DNA of 64,000 nucleotides, from positions 62,323,897 through 62,387,896 of the forward strand of contig CP136063.1 in the NCBI GenBank assembly GCA_032622095.1. The letters run 5' to 3'. This document shows, piece after piece, positions 1 to 11,942 of the stretch; positions within the stretch are counted from its first letter, which is position 1; the number at the start of each line of letters is the position of its first letter. Below the pieces are notes generated by a model that was not told where the DNA came from, searched no databases, and worked only from the letters and a program-made list of their open reading frames with translations. The position numbers and the translations under genes are program-made. Source of the DNA: Siphonodentalium dalli. Taxonomy: Eukaryota > Mollusca > Scaphopoda > Gadilida > Siphonodentaliidae.

Positions 1-471
1 ACAATTAGTCCAGTGCATTTATGAGAATAAAGTGCCAAACCTCAAAATAATTGCAACACAAAGTTTCTCAGTGGGAATAAGTACTTTAACCCATCACAAG
101 TGATATACTAAAAATAAAAAAAAATCAAGAAAGGCGAAATTGATGAATTTTGTGAAATAAATTTGTTAGAATTTTGTAAAATCCCCATTTTATAGTTTTT
201 CCAAGGATGTTTATAAAAAACTTCATTTCACATGTCCTTCCATTTATATATACATTTTGTTGAGTACACAATCCTGATTACAGAACAGAAAACATTTTCC
301 AGATACGTTGAGAATATTTCGAGTTATGTGCCTCCAAAATTGGGAGTTTGTCTAATTTAGGAGCCTCAATTTCTTAAGAATTAGCTAAAATCCATATTGT
401 ATGGTCTAGTATTTTAAAAACTAGAGAACAATGAAGGGATATCTTACTGTTGTATTAGTTGCCTCACTATA
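1..471. other. Intergenic, no gene seen
   Basis: AT-rich sequence with stop codons in all frames. I see no exon, repeat or known mobile-element end here. It forms the left flank of the long inverted repeat that follows. Confidence 0.5.
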
Positions 472-1885
472 TTGTGCACAAAAAAATTGATTACTTTATG
501 CATCTATGATCTAGAAGACAAAAATATTCTTAAACAAAATGTGTGTTCCATTGTATGGACTTAGCCAAATTTGCCTTGTGACACAGAACTGGTGTGATGA
601 AATACCATATTTGAGGTCATACAACTCAATAAATTTATATCCATATGCCCTCTATTTCTCACAACCTCTTACATATACTAGGTTAAACACACTGTGCTGG
701 AATTGCTAAACACATATGTGCCATAATCAACTTATGGCCCTATGAATCCTTTGTATTGACTTTTTTTCCAAAAATGCTATTTTGGACTGTTTTGTGGTGT
801 TTTTGTCCACTTAATTTTTTTTTTTTTATCACAAATAGAAAACAACAATGAATACAATTAGATTTTAATGTGTAAAATCATTTGAATGTACCTCCTAAAA
901 CACTTAGTGTTGGAAAAAATAGGATTACATTGGTTATGCCAATCAACAGTCACTAGATTTCACATATTTTTCAAGAAACTGACTCCAAATTTGAATGTTG
1001 ATAATGGGGTTGGTGAAATCACAAAGGCTATGATCTTGTCACCATATTCTAGCCATTGGAGACAAAGGGTTGTTTTATTCCAGTTTGTGCAGATTATTCT
1101 TGCATGGTAAACACTTTAGTACTTTAATAATTAGTGGATGTTTATTAGAACTTTATCAGCATGTTTATATATAGAACCAGCCCAAAATAATTATTCGCCA
1201 TTGAGTTACAACAAAAAGGATCGTAGCTCTAAATATGAACATCAAAACAGGAAGCAGTATACTCTGTATGAAAGAATACGGTTTGTAAGAGCTGGTGATG
1301 GTAAAGGTTTATGCATCAAGGTCCATATTTTCTAGATTTTGTTAATATAGTTTCCCCTACCCCATTTTTCAGTTATTCAAATTTGGCATCAGTTTCCAGA
1401 AAAATTTGTGAAATTCAGTGGCATTCATTGACATATCCAATATAAGGCATTTATTTCAACACTAAAGTGTTTCAGGAGGAAAGTTCAAATGATTTTGCAC
1501 ATTAAACATACATTGTTTTTACTATTTATAAACAAAAACCTTTAAAAATGAAAAAAAAAAACGCCTCAAAATGGCATTTTTAGATGAGTCAATTCTAAAG
1601 ATTCATAGGGCCATAATTTGATTTTTACACCATAATTTGTGAAATTCCTTTACAATGTCAATGAGTTTAACAATGTATACTTAAGTGATTATGAGAAAGA
1701 TAGGGAATATGGATACATAATTATTGATTTGTATGACATCAAATATGCTATTTCATCACGCCGGTTCTGGACCACAGGCAAATTTGGCTAAGTCCATACA
1801 ATGGTGGAACACACATTTTGTTTAAGAATTTTTTTGTCCTCTCAATCATAGATGCATAAAGAAATCATATTTTGTAGTGTGCATG
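472..1885. repeat. Long imperfect inverted repeat (foldback element)
   Basis: About 540 bases at 472-1025 recur in reverse complement at 1345-1885. Matching stretches include the outer ends (tttatgcatctatgat), a block around 575 that matches one around 1765, and a block near 880 that matches one near 1460. A central loop of about 320 bases separates the arms. The arms differ at roughly one base in ten, so the element is not recent. It abuts a hAT transposase fragment on its right. No target-site duplication is clear to me. Confidence 0.85.
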
Positions 1886-2362
1886 ATGTTTGGAAAAAAC
1901 AATTCAGTGTGTACTCGAATTAAGAAAGTTCAGCCATCAGTGGTCAGCCTTGGGTGCATTTGCCATTTGGCAAATTTGTGCATAAAGAAAGCGACGAAAG
2001 AGCTGCCTTTAGGTATAGAGGAATTAATTACGGATGTCTATGGTCACTTTAACAAGTCGTCAAAGCATAGGGAAGCATACAAGGAGTTTCTTGATTTCAC
2101 AGACAAGGAACCACTTAAGATTCTGAAGCATGTTACAACTAGATGGTTAAGTTTACAGCGATGCATTCGACGGTTAAATCAGCAATGGCCAGCATTGGAA
2201 CTGTACTTTTCGGGATTAGAATTGGATACCGATCGCATTCGACGTACGGCATACAGTTTAAAAGACATCAATATGAAGCTGTATTTCTCATTTATGTCGT
2301 TCATTTTGGACCCTCTCAACGAATTCAATACATTGTTCCAATCGGACGAATCTATGTTATGA
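1877..2362 (+). pseudogene. hAT-superfamily transposase fragment
   Basis: The 161-codon frame matches the middle of invertebrate hAT transposases (ZBED/SCAND3-like). It has a GKNNSV start, a C-x-C-H-L-A-N-L stretch, a segment on an F-N-K-S-S-K-H-R pattern, and the diagnostic TRWLSLQRCIRRLNQQW near residues 100-118. The upstream catalytic part and the C-terminal dimerisation region are missing; the left edge coincides with the end of the foldback repeat. The frame stops at TGA shortly after an LFQSDES motif that is typical of the family. It is a truncated, probably dead copy. An intact exon of a domesticated hAT gene is less likely because no splice context is visible. Confidence 0.75.
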
Positions 2363-2482
2363 GTGATGACAAAAGAAATGTGCCGATTGTTGAGGAACTT
2401 TCTCGGAAAGTTTGTTAAATAAGCGGTGATAAAACAGTTTCCAGACTTGACATGTCTATATTATAATTATTGTATTATTATA

Positions 2483-2519
2483 GGGCTCTGACCCATAAGC
2501 CATGGCTTCCACAGAGCCC
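2483..2519. repeat. Short hairpin with GGGCTCTG stem
   Basis: GGGCTCTG at 2483-2490 pairs with CAGAGCCC at 2512-2519, and the loop holds the palindrome AAGCCATGGCTT. It could be the terminal hairpin of a small element. Related gagcccc/ggggctc pairs occur near 26370-26430 and 34345-34400. Confidence 0.5.
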
Positions 2520-3039
2520 CATTACCACATTGTAATTTATGCATTTTCGGCAAAAGTACGTGATTTGTGCGTAATTGATAATCGATAAGTATCAATTATT
2601 CTCGTGTCGCATCCGACTCGATTGATTACAAATTATTAATTATACTATAACATTAAATGTTATTGCGGGAAGATTTTTCCCCGACTTGTGGATATTTTTT
2701 GAAATTTGAGGTGGTGAAAATTTCAGGTTTCACTCATTTTCGAAGGGTGTATTTACATGTCTAAAACCCTCATTGTGTCTCAGCCTGCGATTTTTGACGG
2801 GGTCTTTTTGCCCTCGCGACGTGTGCTGACCATTTAGGGTCATTTTTCCACCCTGTAAGTAATTGGTAAATTTGTTTTTCCATCGCGTTGGAAAAATATT
2901 TGGGTACTTCAAATATAATTTGGCATAGATTTCCCAAGGGTACACTGTGGGATCTGTAATGGGGTTGTATTATTTATAGAGGTTGGAAAACCCAATTAGG
3001 CTGTTAGACAGTTTTCAGGGTCATTGAGATTTTGAAAAA

Positions 3040-3966
3040 ATGGCAACCGCAATTAATGGGTCTTCTGATTTTGAATCGGACGATGGGATGACCGGTCATC
3101 TTCAGATCAATAGGTGCGATTTTTATTCCCTGTTGGTCCTGCCAGGGGTCAATACTGAGAGAGCCAGAAATATATTAGCTAAAAGAGCAGAATTGGGAAA
3201 TTTCACGGTTGATAACATCAACCAAGTAGCTTCCCTCCGGGTGTCAAGGGCTTTGATAAGAAGTGTGGATTTTACACCACACCAGGAAAATCCAATAGGA
3301 AACAGAGGAAGCTGGCTGATGCAACAAAATGTCTTAATGAATTGAGGGAGATTAACCCGCATGCAGTGATCTTCACAGTGTTGAACCCAAACATACGACA
3401 GATTCCTCGATCGTACAACAGAATTCCCTTTACCACTCTTGAATTTGAGAGACACAAAATATGATCAACTAAGTGCGGAAGATCTGAAGAAATCATGCGA
3501 GAATGTATTCGAGACCTTGTCAGTGACTGAGTCACAGGCTCTGGCTTTGGAGAATGCTACCACTAAACAGTCGAGATGCAAAACTTGGTTCGACTCCAGA
3601 CAGGGACCTCTGATAGCATCCAATTTCCACGATGCTATACATATGCAGCCTGATTCGAAGTCTGTTATAAAAAAGATAATGAACATGGCAAAACCGTTCA
3701 CTTTAAAGTCTACGCAATAGGGCGTCGACCATGAAGGAGAAACAAAAGAAGCATATCATCAATCGGCAAAAGAGATTCATGATGACTTCACATTGCGAGA
3801 CAGTGGGTTTGTTATGAATCCAAACATTCCCCACCTGGGGGCAAGTCCGGATGGTGTGATTAACTGTAAATGTTGTGGAAAGGGGATAATTGAGGTGAAA
3901 TGCACATATTTGTTCAACAAATCCTTATTGTCATGTTTGTACCCTTGGTTATGTAAACAAACATAA
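3040..3966 (+). pseudogene. HhH plus YqaJ/lambda-exonuclease-type nuclease, broken
   Basis: The ATG at 3040 opens a protein with an acidic N-terminus and a helix-hairpin-helix-like segment at residues 30-60 (LPGVNTERARNILAKR, then G-N-F-T-V). The frame shifts near 3235, continues in frame 3 (KKCGFYTTPGKSNRKQRKLA) and shifts back near 3430. The nuclease part follows: SRCKTWFDSRQGPLIASNFH, then a TAG at 3718-3720 where the family usually has tryptophan, then GVDHEGETKEAY, LGASPDGV (metal-binding Asp) and IIEVKC (Glu-x-Lys), the core of the YqaJ fold. Coding stops at 3964. Proteins of this type occur in invertebrate mobile elements. Catalytic residues survive, but two frameshifts and a stop make it a pseudogene. 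An intron at one shift is possible. Confidence 0.8.
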
Positions 3967-5089
3967 CAAAAGTTACTTCACGATTGTTTGTAGACAAACA
4001 CTGGGAACTACCATATCGACCAATGAAAATGTTCCGTTGCGATGTGGAATGCATGGATACAATTATTGGCGCTATCAATAATCACATTCAAATCACACCA
4101 AATTTTATTTTAATCCACCCATTTTTCCCGCTGTCAGTTCAACATGAAGCTAATCCACATTACTTCATGATTGCGAAATGATCAGACAGAAAACATGTAC
4201 ATAACATGATTGTTCTCCAAAGAGATGAATCTTTTTCAATCCAGTTGGTATATTCTCCTAACCTATATATATGGTAATACATGCCAAACAAGGAATATTA
4301 CGATGAAGCGTATTTTGAGTTGTAAGCGCACCAACTTAAGTAGTTTTACAACCGACGTAAAGCTCGCAAATCTAAATACGGAAATGGCGCAATATCATGA
4401 CTTATCTTATAAGCAACCCACTGCGCTTTTTGTGAGTTAGGCAACCTGGTGGGGGCAATGATGGAGGCAATGGGGAAGGAGTGTAGAGGGGGTGGAGTTT
4501 TGACCCCCTACTTTGATCAAAATTTATACAGTTGACATATTCATGCCTGGTATTAGTTGTATATTAGATGTTTACATCGAAAACAGGTTAGAATTGTTCT
4601 CATAGTTTGGTTTTGGTTTTCCAACATGTGTGTTTTTTTTACCCAACAGTCCATATGTTCCCCTACTTCAGGTTAAACTGTTGGACCAAATTAGCCACAA
4701 ATTTTAACATTATGGGGTTGGTAATTTTCAAACGTTTGAGAGCTTGAAGTACTGGTACCAGTTGTAAAATTCAACCTTAGAGGGATGTGCAAAGGATTTT
4801 TATGAACTTAGTACTGTGGTATGGTTGTCTTCTTTAAAAGGTAAGAGGTTGGAGATTTGTCAGTGGTGTGCAATTAGAAATTTAAAGTTGAAGAGCTCTG
4901 CTCATCTGTGAACCTCGAGCTATGTCCATGTTTAGAACTACTTGTCTTATGTGATATTGTCACATACTGACCCTTGTAGTCTTCAGAGTCCCAGTCCTCT
5001 CAATCTGGTGTACAGTCATTGACTGTCTTGTTTGTTGCCTCGTAGAAGGAGATGTCAGTAAGTAATTTTGTCATTTGTTTGAGTTAGCA
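3967..5089. other. No supported gene
   Basis: A decayed coding-like stretch lies near 4300-4440: a frame reading YYDEAYFEL and RRKARKSKYGN, with stops. It may be the tail of the nuclease element or another gene, but I cannot assign it. The rest shows nothing recognisable. Confidence 0.35.
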
Positions 5090-5500
5090 TTAACCCTTTA
5101 CCCAACAAAACGGCCAAAAACGCCCAAATAAAGCTTCAACAGCCTAAAATATCTTTGGTCTGTCTCAATAACACCATACAAATATGGATATCATTGGAAC
5201 CGGTTCATTGACCACATTGTGATGGTTACAGTTATGCCCTGACCATAGGTCGCCTCGCATATATAAGAGAATGCATTGGCCTAAAAAAAAAATCTTTTTT
5301 AACACTTTTTACCATTTTTTCTTACATTCTTACATTTTTTAACAATTTTTATAATATTTTTCTACATTCTTTGACAATTTTATAATTTTTAATATGTGTT
5401 AAGCCAATGCATTCTCTTATATATGCGAGGCGACCTATGGTCGACTCGCATATATAAGAGAATGCATTGGCATAGGGCCGTTCTGTTGGTAAAGGGTTAA
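5090..5500. mobile_element. piggyBac-type MITE, copy A
   Basis: The 411-base unit is bounded by TTAA at 5090-5093 and 5497-5500. Its terminal inverted repeats are CCCTTTACCCAACA at the left and tgttggtaaaggg at the right (one base lost). A TTAA target and a CCC-type end are the signature of piggyBac elements. It has no coding capacity. Inside is a near-perfect palindrome, GCCAATGCATTCTCTTATAT followed by ATGCGAGGCGACC and its complement. Three more copies lie at 45664, 60699 and 63094. Confidence 0.85.
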
Positions 5501-5761
5501 GGTGCATCATACTAATAGCAGCTAACCATTTATCTGCTAAACAGTCTCCGATTCATCTCATTTCAGATATTTTTGACAGGATCAGTGCAATTTTTTTGTC
5601 CTACATTTTTCCCATTTTTAACCTCATATTCTATGTTGACGGGTCTCTATTTTAGAGAATTCGGATTCATTTATTGATGTTCATTATCCTGCAAATTATT
5701 TCAAGGAATCTTTACCAAGATATATATACATGTACCATCTGGAAGTTTCATTCTAGAATAA

Positions 5762-7134
5762 TATGGGGAAGTTGTCGAAATTCCACCAACTGATGACACT
5801 TATACGTTTGAGATAAGGAGGGGAGGAAGACTGCCTGGTTAGTTGCAAAGTGAGAAATAATGATCGCATTTACAGCACAGCCATCTCGGAATGTTCATGC
5901 TTGCAACTAAAACTTGCAGTTAAGTCTATACTGACAGCAATAATCTGTTGGCAGAAACACCAGTCTATACCTGTTTCCATATGATTGATTCAGATTTAAA
6001 TTGTTACTGTTCTTGTGATTGTTGCTCGTCTTACATCTTGTTGTCATAGAAATGATTCCCACATGTACAAAAGTTACCAATGAGTAACATTAACTGTTAT
6101 TACTGTATACTTTATAGAATCTGACTTCATGCCAATAATTACTAGATGAAGTATTCCGCACTGCCTGTTAGTCTATTAGACCAGTCTACAGTACAGACTA
6201 CTTTTGTTATTCTTTTACTCCAAAGCAGCCATCCTTGAGTTTCAGTCCTCAAATTCGGCAATTCCGTTGTAAATACCATCATAGATGATACTATTGCCAG
6301 GACTTGTTTTTGTCATCATACATTTATAAAATCTTCAGTTTTCTAACCTAAACTTTTCTCCTGATTCATACTCAACAATTCCTCATATATCAAAAGAGCT
6401 ACATAGTTTGAAAAAAAACTACTGATACATTTGGAGTGTTTTCTGAAAGCTGAACAGCTAACGGTGAAGAGAAAGTACTGTATTGCTAAAACATAAATCG
6501 TAAATCATCATAATAACTTATCCATATGAAGATAAAGCGTAATCAAAGTAAATTACAAAGCATTTTCAAATGTGCTATCACAAGTACAATTTACCGATGC
6601 AAATTGAATTGGCAATTAACAGCAAATTTCTGCTGTTGTATTCCATCTCTAAGTCCACGGACGAGAATTTTCAGTGGTTTTTATCCAATTGCTATCACAA
6701 TCAGTATGCATACAATATGTTGTTTGCCTGTCTTCCAAAATGCGTTGAAGGAGACACTGTGAATTCAAGTGATTTATTTATGGTGTCAAGATATGCTGCA
6801 GTGTCATTGACACTTTCCTTATGCCTGCTAACAGCTTGTTTTGAATTCTGATTATTCTGAATACTTTTCATCTCCATTAATTTTTCTCAGGATAGATGCC
6901 AGCAAGGATGACGGGTCATATGGTAGGCTCATAAATGATGACCACATCAATCCAAACTTATCTGTTCATTCTGGAATCACCTTCCCACAATTTTATGCAA
7001 AATGCAACATAAAGAGTGGAGAAGAAATCACTTATAATTATGGAGAGGGACCCTATTGGTGGAGGGATAAGAAAAGGATAGAAGACAAGACTGGCTATGT
7101 TAATTCTCTATCCAAGAAAAGATTGACTGATTAG
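5762..7134 (+). pseudogene. Two exons of a SET-domain protein
   Basis: Exon 1 (5762-5837) encodes YGEVVEIPPTDDTYTFEIRR, ending at a good donor (G|GTTAGT at 5838). Exon 2 starts after a pyrimidine tract; using the AG at 6894-6895 the phases join exactly, giving DASKDDGSYGRLINDD, then EEITYNYGEGPYWWR, and a TGA at 7132-7134. These are the SET-fold motifs: GE-V, the GRLxND cofactor/knot segment, and the ExxYxYG strand with the catalytic tyrosine. The family methylates protein lysines. The N-terminal half of the domain is not visible, and a TAA directly precedes exon 1, so this is probably a broken or partial gene. The more canonical AG at 6889-6890 leaves the frame off by one. Confidence 0.7.
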
Positions 7135-7624
7135 TTTCCAGCAGCTTAGGCTATATCACTGACTAAAGACTCTAAATACTATGATCATGCGTCTGAGGCA
7201 GCTATGCTAATGGCAAGGAATCACACATCATTAAGGTTCTTAAACTTCTCCTTGGGAAACTGACTAAAAAAACTGAGATATTTTCAAATTTCGTGTTTCA
7301 AAAAGTTATGCCAAACTCACTTTGACTTAGAAAATAAAAAAATATTTGTAGTACAGGGGCATCCCTGGTATCTTCATTTCTTCCTACAGTTTTTATCATA
7401 GGAAGTTGAAACTTTAGGACATCATTATTGATCTATGATTCTCATCGTTCACAAATAGAATTACGAAAATAGTTCTATATTCAGTGGAATTCTCTTAATT
7501 GAAGAATTATGTCTGATATTTCACCAATAAAGCAGATATTTTTCAAGTCTTTGGCATAAATTCAGTATAATTGCCTTAAAAGTTAGACAATATTATAAAT
7601 TCTGCAATTAATATGTCATGTTTC

Positions 7625-8028
7625 GGACAAACGCCGCCGGTAGCTCAAATTTCGTATGTAAGTGTAAAATCCCACCGACACCGCCGTGGTCGCGTTTTGG
7701 AGAAGCTCAGAGCACCCTTTATCCACTCCCAAATCACCGCAAAGGCACGGCGTGGGTTAATCAAGTGATTATTTAATGAGCGTTTGTTTTTGACGCATCG
7801 CTATAAAGAGCGTCTGTTTGCCATTCAACGTTATTAGCATCTGCAGAGAGATATACGGAACATAAATTCAATTTAAAAAACATTTGTTTCTGACCAACCC
7901 TGCGAGCACGGATGGCGCGCTTTGTTTTTACAGTCTTCGGTATATACCGAAATCATCCCAGATAATCACGAATACAGCATCAGATTTCTCCCCAGATATA
8001 CCGTTATAAAGCTACTGCAATCTGCCAA
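7625..8028 (+). repeat. Degenerate Helitron remnant
   Basis: The block 7660-7760 (tgtaaaatcccaccgacacc and following) matches, in the opposite orientation, the 5' half of the Helitron at 32698-33572. Near 7880 a sequence like its 3' end (tgtttctgaccaaccctgcg) appears. The remnant abuts a newer, shorter Helitron on the right. Confidence 0.6.
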
Positions 8029-8476
8029 TCTACTATATAATTTGAGACTTCCGTATATATATGTCCTTTATAGACTCGAACCGATTGAGCTCAAACTTGC
8101 TAAATACGGGAAGTGTCATGGACGGGTTCATTGAAAAACAAAAAAAAATCGGGTAAAATTGAAAAACAAAATTAAAAAGGCACATTTAACTCATTGAAAA
8201 ACCAAAACAAATACGGGAAGTGTCATGGACCGGTTCATTGAAAAACACAAAAAAATCGGGTAAAATTGAAAAACAAAATTAAAAAGGCACAATTAACTCA
8301 TTGAAAAACCAAAACAAATCGCGTAAAATTTAAACACAAAAACAAAAAAATTAACTCATTGAAAAACAAAAAATTAAATTAATTACAAAAATTAATTAAA
8401 ACTTAAACATTGTCATGTTTCTGAAAACATTGTCATGTTTCTGACTATTGCCGCCAGTGGCGGGCTAACCTGCTAG
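8029..8476 (+). mobile_element. Short non-autonomous Helitron
   Basis: It starts with TCTACTATATAATTTGAGAC after a host A and ends with a GC-rich hairpin (GCCGCCAGTGGCGGGC) followed by TAACCTGCTAG and a host T. A 5' TC, a 3' hairpin plus CTAG and an A/T insertion site are the Helitron signature. The interior is AT-rich, with a roughly 107-base tandem duplication (aaatacgggaagtgtcatgg at 8102 and about 8208). No Rep/helicase coding is present. A related, larger copy lies on the other strand at 32698. Confidence 0.75.
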
Positions 8477-8509
8477 TAAATAATAAATGTGAAAAGGGCC
8501 TCCCATAAA

Positions 8510-9400
8510 ATAGATCACATTTATGGCAATTTTATGCTAAAGCGCAAATATATTATTAGACACATATTTTTTGCGCTTGAGCGCAATTGATTTACACTAA
8601 TAAATAATATATTTGAAAAGGCTGTCTCCCATGCGATTCCCTCTAAACACAAATTTACTCTGGCAATAAGACATCAATCAAACATCGGTTTAGACTCCCC
8701 CATATACTATGAGATGGACTCAATTATTCAGACAGAGGAAATCAGTTGGAGTTCAAATAGGTATTTATTAAGCATTATTCATTTTAATTATGCTTAAGTG
8801 TGAATGAGTTCCGCGCTTAAGCGTAAATGAAGTACACTTAAACGTAATTCATATAAACTCTCATTGAACTCCCCTCACGCTGAAATGGATGCAACCGCAT
8901 TACTAATGCCAGTAACCTACATCAGGTTATACCAATACACATGAGGTATATGGGGAGCCAAATTAACATTTAATAAATAATAGAGCTTAAGCGATATAAT
9001 TGAGCTTAAGCGATATAATAAGGGAAGATATAATTGCGATTAAGTTCAATAAGGAAATATCTAATTGCGCTTAGCAAAATAAGGAATATCTTATTGCACT
9101 TAAGCACAAAAAGGAATATCATATTGCACTTAAGCGCAATAAGGAATCTCTAAGCGCAATAAGGAATATTCTTATTGCGCTTAAGCGCGATAAGAAATAT
9201 TCTTATGCACTTAAGTGTAATTAGAGATTCCTTGATTGGGGTGGGGGGAGGGCTTTAGCTCAATTATTTATTAAATGTTAATTTGGCTTCCTCCCATAGA
9301 GGTGAGATAGCTGTATTACGCTTATCGTAAGTTAATTATGCTTAAGCGTAAATAATTTACAATTAAGTGTAATTAGCTACTATAAAGTGAATCTGGGATA
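8510..9400. repeat. Foldback region rich in CGCTTAAGCG palindromes
   Basis: More than a dozen variants of the palindrome ATTGCGCTTAAGCGCAAT occur across the block, most densely at 8990-9220. A larger inverted repeat folds around about 9130: sequence at 8955-8990 (ggggagccaaattaacattt) recurs reversed at 9265-9300. It has no open reading frame. It is probably an old non-autonomous element. Confidence 0.65.
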
Positions 9401-9419
9401 AGGGGAGTACTCTAAATTG

Positions 9420-10690
9420 TTCTTTACACCAGCTGTTTCTACCAATTAAAAAGAATTCTCATTTATTTTGAAACTAATGAAAGACAACAGTATAATTTTT
9501 TACTGGTAATATTCATTATAAACTTGTACAAATCTGAAAACAAAAAAACATTTAATATTTAAGAAATTTAGCGTTCACTCTCTTACAGCAGCGACCAATA
9601 TGCCAGGAAGACCAATCGATCTAGTTCAGCCCGATTGGGCTATTATAATAATTTATAGATCGATCGGTGGTTCACTTTCTGCATTTCAAATATTGCTAAT
9701 AATTTCCATTTACAGAAGTCAATACATGTAATGCCATTGCAGATAACTTCATCTTAAATTCGACCAAATATGTTGACGTTTGATAAGAAACGCAGGAATT
9801 CCCCGATTTGTTTATTTTCAATCGATGAGAAGCATGACCACCTGGATCAGGTCGGAGGTGTGCCAATCTTATTTTGCATGCTGTGAATACCCATTCACGC
9901 CTAAATTTGCAAACAATCCATATATAACATATACACAGTGTGTACACTTTGTTAGTTGCCAATTAATTCTCGAAATTTCAATTAGAAAACATGAGATATC
10001 GATGCAAAAATCAAGACGTTATCTAGTTTGTGTTTTGTTGAATCTACTTTCGGTTATCGACATGCCAGCTATTGTTTTGGCTGTTCTGTCAACCGTGCGT
10101 GCCAGCCGATCGTCGTTTTTCGGGCGGTTCCGATTTCTTCCGAATATAATTCCATGACCTCCACGCGATGATTCGCGCCGAAAATGTGGTTGTATCTGAG
10201 AAGATTTCTTACTCTGACCGCAGTTTTCAACAATTTAATACGGGGCGAATACCGCATCAATAATATGCAACCTTGGGGTTTTATTTCTAGTTTTTTATTA
10301 CCTTTCTTATGGTATATCGGATACAGTTCTGTCTGACATGAAATATATACCCACCGGGAGTGACGCTAATGACTTTAACTTTGAGATATGTCTGCATTAC
10401 ATATTAGTGTGGAAATATCCGAAATAAAAAATCTACAATATTATAAATATAAAATAATCTTATAAATTAAAAAAAAAATTATATTCTAAATGTTAATTCT
10501 AATATGAAATTAGTTGAATTAATTTCCACAGCTTTAGAAATGCTTTCAATTGCCAAAACAATACAACAACTGAAAATAGTTGCATTTCGTCACAACGCTT
10601 ATATTTATCATTTATGTTTACCCACAATACTACTGCAGTTGTAAATAATATATATACAGACTGTGTATGTTATCTGATACTAGTAATTAT
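9420..10690. other. No supported gene; small inverted repeat at 9615-9675
   Basis: CCAATCGATCTA at about 9621 pairs with TAGATCGATCGG at about 9657. Open frames at 9780-10157 (plus) and 10069-10260 (minus) overlap each other, lack splice context and match nothing I recognise, so no gene is called. Confidence 0.4.
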
Positions 10691-10701
10691 TTTATTTCCA
10701 G

Positions 10702-10850
10702 AATGCTGCATCTGCATGGAAGGGGCCAGAGAAGCAGTGTTTGATCCATGCGGGCACATTTCAACCTGCATGGCATGTGGTACAATTTTAAGGTTCTGCC
10801 CAATATGTAGAAGAGAGAAGATGAAGGTCATCAAAGTGTTTTACAGTTAA
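10702..10850 (+). CDS. Terminal exon encoding a C3HC4 RING finger
   Basis: A pyrimidine-rich acceptor (ttattttatttccag, AG at 10700-10701) precedes a 49-residue exon ending in TAA at 10848-10850. The cysteine/histidine ligands are CCIC, then PCGH, TCMAC and CPIC, with spacing and C-terminal tail (ending KVFYS) like the last-exon RINGs of IAP, neuralized and mind-bomb E3 ubiquitin ligases. Such RINGs recruit E2 enzymes and ubiquitinate partners. No upstream exon of such a gene is seen in the preceding 10 kb, so it is either the end of a gene with a very long intron or an orphaned copy. All zinc ligands are intact. Confidence 0.7.
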
Positions 10851-11082
10851 GAACTTTGAGTACCCAATTTAAGAAATTTTGTATCATTTTCATTGAGCTA
10901 AATCAAGCATCATAGACATGTATGTGAAAATAATAGGCACCATGCTAGTATATGATACTTTAAAGCCTATTAGACAGTGACAATAGGTGATAAGAAAAAT
11001 AATACGAAGTGTCACAACATGCATATCAGTGGAAATTTACTACAATTTTCAATCTATACTATAACTATGTTAGTCAATGAGT

Positions 11083-11757
11083 AGATTATGTATACAACTT
11101 ACCACAACAAGTTTGTTATTAGTAGTTTGACCCATGTTGACTTTCCAAGATCCGAAGTAAAACATGGAATTTTATAAGTTAAATTCTAAGAAAAAAGAAC
11201 ATCACAAATCAGAACAAACTTAAGCATCATAAAGTTCATTATTCACAGCAGTACAACCCCTATATATGTCCAGCGCAAAATAGAGATTTATGTTTGTCAC
11301 AAGTTGTTTCAAGTATGTGGCCTTTTAATATTTTATACCCAAATATACTCTGAATCGCATACCCGGTATATATTTTATATTAAATAGGTGAGAAAATACA
11401 ACACTTCATCGACAAACTCATCTGACTTAAGATGTTGTCATTGCTGTGTCCGGTTGTGGATCCTGATTTTTAATTCACCACAATGATTTTGCAGATTTCT
11501 CAACTCAGAGATGACTGGAGAGTTTGGAGTTACCTTTCAACTTTTTGGAATTATTTTGCGCTGGACATATATAGCTGTTGTACTGCTATGAATAATAGAC
11601 TTTATGATGCTTAAGTTTGTTAAGTTTGTGATGTTCTATTTTCTTACAATTTAACTTATAAAATTCCATGTTTTTCTTCGGATCTTGGAAAGTCAACATG
11701 GATCAAATTACTAATAACATACTTTTTGTGGTAAGTTTTATACATTAAAGGCCCATT
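11083..11757. repeat. Inverted repeat with about 205-base arms
   Basis: Arms at 11083-11285 and 11551-11757 are reverse complements with scattered differences; both contain tttccaagatccgaag and gcatcataaag or their complements. The spacer is about 265 bases and non-coding. It looks like an old foldback MITE. Confidence 0.8.
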
Positions 11758-11942
11758 CCCACTTCGTGGGGGTAAATTTTTCAAATTAAAATTTAGTATG
11801 TATTGTGTGCTATTGGACATAGAAAACCTCAAAACATGCGCAGATGGTCACCATTTGGTCGAAACATGACTAACAATTCAAGAAATAATACGTGCGCCAT
11901 AGTATAATTCACATTGTTAACCAGACACCGTTAATTACGACC

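Noticed and set aside
9780-10260. Overlapping plus and minus open frames
   Set aside because: No domain, splice signal or repeat support; each may be chance in a low-stop stretch.
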